Position numbers and translations under genes: made by a program
DNA from: Nocardia nova SH22a
Lineage (GTDB): Bacteria > Actinomycetota > Actinomycetes > Mycobacteriales > Mycobacteriaceae
Direction of reading: 5' to 3'
Assembly (NCBI RefSeq): GCF_000523235.1
Contig: NZ_CP006850.1
Span: 7,688,001 to 7,752,000, forward strand
Length of the DNA stretch: 64,000 nt
Shown: in pieces, positions 59,302 to 64,000 of the stretch
Layout of the letters: each line of letters opens with the position of its first letter
Numbering within the stretch: the stretch's first letter is position 1
The notes under the pieces: model-generated
Databases searched by the model: none
What the model was told of the DNA's origin: nothing
The model's input: only the letters and a program-made list of their open reading frames with translations

Positions 59302-60705
59302 TCAGAAGTTGATCATGTGCCCCGCGAGACCGTGGATGGCCTCCTGCAGCGCCTCACTCAACGTCGGGTGGGTGTGCACATTGCGTGCCAGCTCGTTGAC
59401 GGTCAGATCCCACTTCTGGGCCAGCGTCAGCTCCGGCAGCAGCTCCGACACATCCGGGCCGATCAGATGTCCGCCGATCAGCTCGCCATACTTGGCGTCG
59501 GCGACCAGCTTCACGAAACCGGTCGGATCGCCCAGGCCGTGCGCCTTGCCGTTCGCCGTGAACGGGAAGGTCGCCACCTTCACGTCGTAGCCCTCGTCGC
59601 GGGCCTGCTGTTCGGTCAGGCCGAAGCTGGCGACCTGCGGCTGACAGAAGGTCGCCCGCGGCATCATCCGGTAATCGCCCAGCGCCAGGGTCTCCGCACC
59701 GCCGATGGTCTCGGCCGCGACCACGCCCTGCGCCTCGGCCACGTGGGCCAGCTGCAGTTTCGCGGTCACATCGCCGATAGCGTAGATGTGCGGGACATTG
59801 GTGCGCATGTAGTCGTCGATCGCGATGGCGCCGCGCTCGGTCAGCTGCACACCGGTGTTCTCCAGGCCGTAGCCCTGCACGCGGGGTGCGAAGCCGACGG
59901 CCTGCAGCACCTTGTCGACGGTGACGGTCTCGACCGAACCGGACTTGTTGTCCTTGATCGACACGGTGACCTTGGAACCGTTGTCCTCGATGGATTGCAC
60001 CGAGGCACCGGTGGTGATGGTGATACCGAGCTTCTTGTACGCCTTGGTGATCTCCTTGGAGACATCGGCGTCCTCGTTCGGCAGGGCGCGGTCGAGGAAC
60101 TCCACGATCCGCACATCCACGCCGTAGTTCTTCAGGACGTAGCCGAACTCCATGCCGATCGCGCCCGCGCCGACGATCAGGATCGACCCCGGCAGATCGC
60201 GGGTGAGGATCTGCTCCTCGTAGGTCACCACATTCTGTGACAGCGAGGTGCCCGGCAGCAGTTTGGTCTCGGTGCCGGTGGCGATGATGACGTTGTCGAA
60301 GGTGATCGTCTCGGTGCCGCCGCTGCTCAGCGCGACCGAGAGGGTGTTCGCGTCGGTGAAGCTGCCCTTCCCGTCGAACTCGTCGATCTTGTTCTTCTTC
60401 ATCAGGAAGTGGACGCCCTTGACGCGCCCGTCGGCGACCTTACGACTTCGATCGAAGGCAGCACCGAAGTCGAAGCTCGCTTGCCCGGAGATACCGAACG
60501 TCTTCGCTTCCTTGGTGAAGATATGGGCCAGCTCCGCGTTGCGCAGCAGTGCCTTGGACGGAATGCACCCGACGTTCAGGCACACGCCACCCCAGTATTT
60601 CTGCTCGACGATCGCTGTTCGCAGGCCGAGTTGAGCGGCGCGGATCGCGGCGACGTAACCGCCGGGACCAGCGCCGAGAACGACGACATCGTAGTGGGAA
60701 GTCAC
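59302..60705 (-). CDS. lpdC: Dihydrolipoamide dehydrogenase
   Basis: A 467-residue flavoenzyme (E3) that reoxidises dihydrolipoamide in pyruvate, 2-oxoglutarate and branched-chain dehydrogenase complexes; in mycobacteria it also serves the AhpD/AhpC peroxidase chain. The FAD motif [21 protein letters not shown], the redox pair Cys42-Cys47 in [15 protein letters not shown], the NAD motif [37 protein letters not shown] and the active-site [10 protein letters not shown] are all intact. GTG at 60705 gives the family start. The position matches Rv0462. Confidence 0.97.
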   Translation of the reverse strand: MTSHYDVVVLGAGPGGYVAAIRAAQLGLRTAIVEQKYWGGVCLNVGCIPSKALLRNAELAHIFTKEAKTFGISGQASFDFGAAFDRSRKVADGRVKGVHFLMKKNKIDEFDGKGSFTDANTLSVALSSGGTETITFDNVIIATGTETKLLPGTSLSQNVVTYEEQILTRDLPGSILIVGAGAIGMEFGYVLKNYGVDVRIVEFLDRALPNEDADVSKEITKAYKKLGITITTGASVQSIEDNGSKVTVSIKDNKSGSVETVTVDKVLQAVGFAPRVQGYGLENTGVQLTERGAIAIDDYMRTNVPHIYAIGDVTAKLQLAHVAEAQGVVAAETIGGAETLALGDYRMMPRATFCQPQVASFGLTEQQARDEGYDVKVATFPFTANGKAHGLGDPTGFVKLVADAKYGELIGGHLIGPDVSELLPELTLAQKWDLTVNELARNVHTHPTLSEALQEAIHGLAGHMINF

Positions 60706-60818
60706 GGAAGTGAGCCTAATCCTTCGGGCCGAGCGGTGTTTGGCGGGCTGTGCGTCAGGGGGTTGCCGGGAATGTTTATCGCCCGCGGATTCTGTTCTGG
60801 CTCGTGAACGGGTCTGCG

Positions 60819-61838
60819 CTACTTCCAAACTTCCCGCGCTACCCGCGCGAAGTTGCCGCGAAAGATCTTCACGCGTTCGGCCTCGGTGAACCCCTTGCGG
60901 GCCAAGGCGTCATCGAGACTGGGAACACCTGCCATATCGACGCTGTTTCCGGCTCCCTCGCGGTCGATCCCGAGCAGATCCTCCGGCGGAACCCACTGCA
61001 ACGGCCCCCACCGCGTGTAATCCTCGGAGAAATTCTCCGGAGCCGCCGCGATCTCGGCATTGAACTGATCGCCGTCGAAGGAGAAGTCCGAGCCGATTCC
61101 GATGTGTTCCACGCCGACCAGCTCGGCACCGTAGGCGATGTGGTCGGCCATCGCCTCGATACGCGCGGCACGCCCCTCGACACGATTGCGCCCCAGGAAG
61201 ATTCCCACCCCATTGATGCCGATCACCCCGCCGGACGCCGCACAGGCGCGGGCCTGGTCGTCGGTGATGTTGCGCGGGTGCGGCCACAGGGCGGCGAAAT
61301 TGGAGTGGCTGTAGATCATCGGACCGCCGCTGACCTCCGCGATGTCCAGGCCCGTACGCCGGGAACAGTGCGACCCGTCGGCGAAGACACCGACCTCACC
61401 CAAGGTGCGGATCAGATCCCGGCCGTAACCGGTCAGCCCACGATCGTCGGTGTCCAGGCAACCGCCACCGGCGGCATTGGCGTGGTTGTAGGTCGGCAGC
61501 AGCGACCGCACGCCCAGATCGTGGAACCGCGTCACATTGTCCAGATCGCCGTCGAGCGGCCGGGAATCCTCCAGATCGAAGGCCAGCGCGACGGCGGCCT
61601 CCGGCCCCACTGCCGCCACTTCCGTATCCGCGAACGTCCGCACCAGCCGAAACCGTCCGTCGGCCAGCGCATCCCGGCGCAGCAACTCGATCATCGCGAG
61701 CGCATCGGCCATCGAATGCAGCGAATACCCGACATTCACCGACACATACGAACCGGCCGGATATCGGGCCAGCTCGGTGACGTCGGCGGACGGAAGTACC
61801 GGCAGGCAGCAGTGTTGCTCCCAGAGTGCAGGACCCAC
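60819..61838 (-). CDS. M19-family (renal dipeptidase-like) peptidase
   Basis: A 339-residue predicted zinc dipeptidase. Later family ligands are present: [14 protein letters not shown] (bridging Glu), [17 protein letters not shown] (His), [18 protein letters not shown] (His) and [11 protein letters not shown] (Asp). The usual N-terminal HxD zinc motif is not obvious; the region reads [14 protein letters not shown] at 61838 was chosen because AAAGGAGG lies four bases upstream; longer frames reach 62051. It has no signal peptide, so it probably acts in the cytoplasm on D- or L-dipeptides. It is divergent from the prolyl oligopeptidase. Confidence 0.87.
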   Translation of the reverse strand: MGPALWEQHCCLPVLPSADVTELARYPAGSYVSVNVGYSLHSMADALAMIELLRRDALADGRFRLVRTFADTEVAAVGPEAAVALAFDLEDSRPLDGDLDNVTRFHDLGVRSLLPTYNHANAAGGGCLDTDDRGLTGYGRDLIRTLGEVGVFADGSHCSRRTGLDIAEVSGGPMIYSHSNFAALWPHPRNITDDQARACAASGGVIGINGVGIFLGRNRVEGRAARIEAMADHIAYGAELVGVEHIGIGSDFSFDGDQFNAEIAAAPENFSEDYTRWGPLQWVPPEDLLGIDREGAGNSVDMAGVPSLDDALARKGFTEAERVKIFRGNFARVAREVWK

Positions 61839-61962
61839 CGAGCCTCCTTTCACGACGAGTGTGAGCAACTGTACGAAGCCGTGGCCACCACCGGGGCGGG
61901 ACACGTCGGCCCGGGGATCGGTCTCCGACCACACATCGGCGCGGTAGGCCAGAATGTGAACC

Positions 61963-64000
61963 ATGAGCGGCGCCGAGCAATCCAACGATCCGTACCTCTG
62001 GCTCGAGGACGTCACCGGCGAACGGGCCCTGTCCTGGGCACGAGCCCACAACGAGGTGGTGGTCGAGCAGTTCGCGACCTCGGACCGGTTCGACGACCTC
62101 GATCAGCGCATCCTCGCCATGCTCGACACCGACACCCGCATCCCGTACCCCACCCGGCGCGGCCCGTGGCTCTACAACTTCTGGCGCGACGCCGAACACC
62201 CCCGGGGCATGTGGCGGCGCACCACCTTCGACGATTACCGCACCGACGATCCGGCCTGGGACGTCCTCATCGATCTAGACGACCTGGCCACCGCCGAGGG
62301 CGAGAACTGGGTGTGGGGCGGCGCCGCGGTACTGCGCCCGTCCCAGCACCTGGCCCTGATCAGCCTGTCCCGCGGCGGCGCCGATGCCAAGGTGATCCGC
62401 GAATTCGACCTGACCACAAGGCAATTCCGTGATCCCGACGGTCCGGAGCGGGGTTTCCACCTGCCGGAGGCCAAATCCCAGCTGCGCTGGATCGATGCCG
62501 ACACCGTCTACGTCGGAACGGATTTCGGCCCGGGATCGCTGACCGACTCCGGCTACCCGCGCGTGGTCAAGCGCTGGCGCCGCGGCACCCCGCTGTCCGA
62601 GGCGCGAACCGTATTCGAGGGTGAGCCCGGCGATGTCATGGTGTCCGCGGGCTACGACCGCACCCCCGGCTACGAGCGACACTGGGTCGCCCGCGCCACC
62701 GACTTCTTCAACGAATCGGTCTACCTGCTCGATCCGGACGACACGCTGCGTCACATCGATGCGCCCAGCGACGCGTCGGAGTCCTGGTACAAGGACTGGT
62801 TGCTGATCCAGCTGAAATCCCCCTGGGAGGTCGCGGGCCACCGGTATCCGGCGGGTGCGCTGCTGGCCATCGACATCGATGAATTCTTCGCCGGGGCAAG
62901 GGATTTCGAGATCGTCTTCGAACCGGACGCGCACACATCCCTGCACGGGTACGGCTGGACCGAGAACCATCTGCTGCTGATCACGCTCGAGGACGTGCAG
63001 ACCAAGCTCTACGTCCTCACCCCGGCGCCGCGCGGAGCCTGGTCCCGGCAACCACTGGCCGACACCCCGCCGATGGCGACCACCTCCGTCATGAATCTCG
63101 ATCCGCTGGAGAGCGGCGACGAATTCATGCTCACCACAAGCGGTTTCACCGCGCCCGCCACCCTGCTGGCCGGTTCCGTCGGGGGTACCGCCACCCCGCT
63201 CAAGCACGAAACCGAGTACTTCGACGCGGCGGGTCTGGACACCGAGCAGTACTTCGCGCGGTCCGACGACGGCACGATGGTGCCCTACTTCGTGATCCGC
63301 CACCGCGATCACCGCGGCACGCCGGGCCCCACCGTGGTCTCCGGTTACGGCGGCTTCGAGGTATCGCGGACGCCCGGCTACAGCGGCGCCTCCGGTATGG
63401 GCTGGCTCGAACGCGGCGGCACGTGGGTCATGGCCAATATCCGCGGCGGCGGGGAATACGGACCGCAATGGCACACCCAGGCGCAGAAGGCCGACCGCCA
63501 CAAGGTCTACGAGGATTTCTCGTCGGTCGCGAAAGACCTTGTCGCCCGCGATATCACGACCGCCGCACAGCTGGGCGCGGTCGGCGGCAGCAACGGCGGC
63601 CTGCTGATGGGCGTGATGCTGACCCGCTATCCGGAACTGTTCGGCGCCATCGTCTGCCAGGTCCCGCTGCTGGACATGAAGCGCTACCACCTGCTCCTGG
63701 CCGGCGCCTCCTGGATGGCCGAATACGGCGACCCCGACAAGCCCGAGGAGTGGGCCTACATCAGCGAATACTCGCCGTATCAGGTGGCGACGGCAGCCGA
63801 CCCGGCCCGCGCCTATCCGCCGATCCTGCTCACCACCTCCACCCGGGACGACCGTGTCCACCCCGGCCACGCCCGCAAGATGGCGGCGCTGCTGGAATCG
63901 CAGGGCCGCACGGTCTGGTACCACGAGAACATCGAAGGCGGACACGGCGGCGCCGCCGACAACAAGCAGATGGCATTCCAGTCGACGCTGATCTACGAGT
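61963..64000 (+). CDS. Prolyl oligopeptidase family (S9) serine peptidase, 3' end missing
   Basis: An open frame of 679 codons that runs off the window. The N-terminus NDPYLWLEDVTGERALSWARAHN is the S9A start, a seven-bladed propeller region follows, and the hydrolase domain carries the nucleophile GGSNGGLLMG, the Asp in TRDDRVHPGHARKM and the His in [25 protein letters not shown] is the conserved oxyanion-side segment. It cleaves short peptides after Pro or related residues, or acts as an esterase, in the cytoplasm. Position and type match Rv0457c. Only the last few residues are missing. Confidence 0.93.
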   Translation, partial: MSGAEQSNDPYLWLEDVTGERALSWARAHNEVVVEQFATSDRFDDLDQRILAMLDTDTRIPYPTRRGPWLYNFWRDAEHPRGMWRRTTFDDYRTDDPAWDVLIDLDDLATAEGENWVWGGAAVLRPSQHLALISLSRGGADAKVIREFDLTTRQFRDPDGPERGFHLPEAKSQLRWIDADTVYVGTDFGPGSLTDSGYPRVVKRWRRGTPLSEARTVFEGEPGDVMVSAGYDRTPGYERHWVARATDFFNESVYLLDPDDTLRHIDAPSDASESWYKDWLLIQLKSPWEVAGHRYPAGALLAIDIDEFFAGARDFEIVFEPDAHTSLHGYGWTENHLLLITLEDVQTKLYVLTPAPRGAWSRQPLADTPPMATTSVMNLDPLESGDEFMLTTSGFTAPATLLAGSVGGTATPLKHETEYFDAAGLDTEQYFARSDDGTMVPYFVIRHRDHRGTPGPTVVSGYGGFEVSRTPGYSGASGMGWLERGGTWVMANIRGGGEYGPQWHTQAQKADRHKVYEDFSSVAKDLVARDITTAAQLGAVGGSNGGLLMGVMLTRYPELFGAIVCQVPLLDMKRYHLLLAGASWMAEYGDPDKPEEWAYISEYSPYQVATAADPARAYPPILLTTSTRDDRVHPGHARKMAALLESQGRTVWYHENIEGGHGGAADNKQMAFQSTLIYE

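Overview
The window is high-GC actinobacterial chromosome, most likely from Nocardia or a close relative in the mycolic-acid group (Mycobacteriales); I cannot name the species. The evidence is codon use (GC-rich third positions, many GTG starts) and gene content: an HbhA adhesin with Lys/Ala/Pro repeats, an EspG-family chaperone, RamB with isocitrate lyase, LigB, and DsbA-VKOR in place of DsbB. Gene order also matches, as I recall it, the Mycobacterium tuberculosis Rv0484c to Rv0457c interval. No rRNA, tRNA, CRISPR array, transposase, integrase or phage gene was seen.

Layout. (1) 1-14.2 kb is a conserved core block: SDR fragment, LprQ-like L,D-transpeptidase, murB, two DUF2505 genes, a methyltransferase-like gene, an orphan AbiEi-like gene, a DUF2993 lipid-binding protein, deoC, purU, tandem alpha/beta hydrolases, a DUF2516 protein, an XRE regulator-hbhA operon, a DUF445 protein and a TetR regulator. 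(2) 14.3-28.2 kb is an inserted segment: AarF/UbiB kinase, saccharopine dehydrogenase-like reductase, a three-gene ESX-substrate/EspG cassette, PPK2, the DsbA-VKOR disulfide pair, an HtrA-type protease, a ZIP transporter, a zinc alcohol dehydrogenase, a secreted beta-propeller, an MT0933-like small protein and metE. (3) 28.7-31.2 kb returns to the core with fadB2 and isocitrate lyase; the lyase promoter carries RamB-like motifs. (4) 31.8-55.3 kb is a second, accessory segment: a secreted lipase, an XdhC-like gene, an amino-sugar locus (ROK kinase, NagA, PfkB kinase and a divergent ABC importer) split by an 18-copy hexanucleotide repeat, an MFS transporter, a methyltransferase, a membrane beta-propeller, a helix-turn-helix protein with a glycine-cysteine tail, a TetR/TIM-barrel pair with a strong palindrome, a resistance-type cluster (TetR, ABC-F, Vat acetyltransferase, macrolide-type glycosyltransferase), DUF4254 and ligB. 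(5) 55.4-64 kb is core again: ramB, an AhpD-like gene, an NmrA/HxlR redox pair, lpdC, an M19 dipeptidase and a prolyl oligopeptidase cut by the window end.

How the genes work together. RamB is predicted to control icl, so the glyoxylate-shunt gene and its regulator lie 24 kb apart. The XRE regulator upstream of hbhA and both alpha/beta hydrolases share a GCTTGC/GCAAGC palindrome about 55-65 bp before their start codons, which suggests a small regulon. The amino-sugar locus covers import, phosphorylation and deacetylation but lacks a deaminase and an importer ATPase. The ABC-F/Vat/glycosyltransferase group combines three different ways of defeating ribosome-targeting macrolide, lincosamide and streptogramin-type drugs beside one divergent repressor-type gene. 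It is the most distinctive accessory system here.
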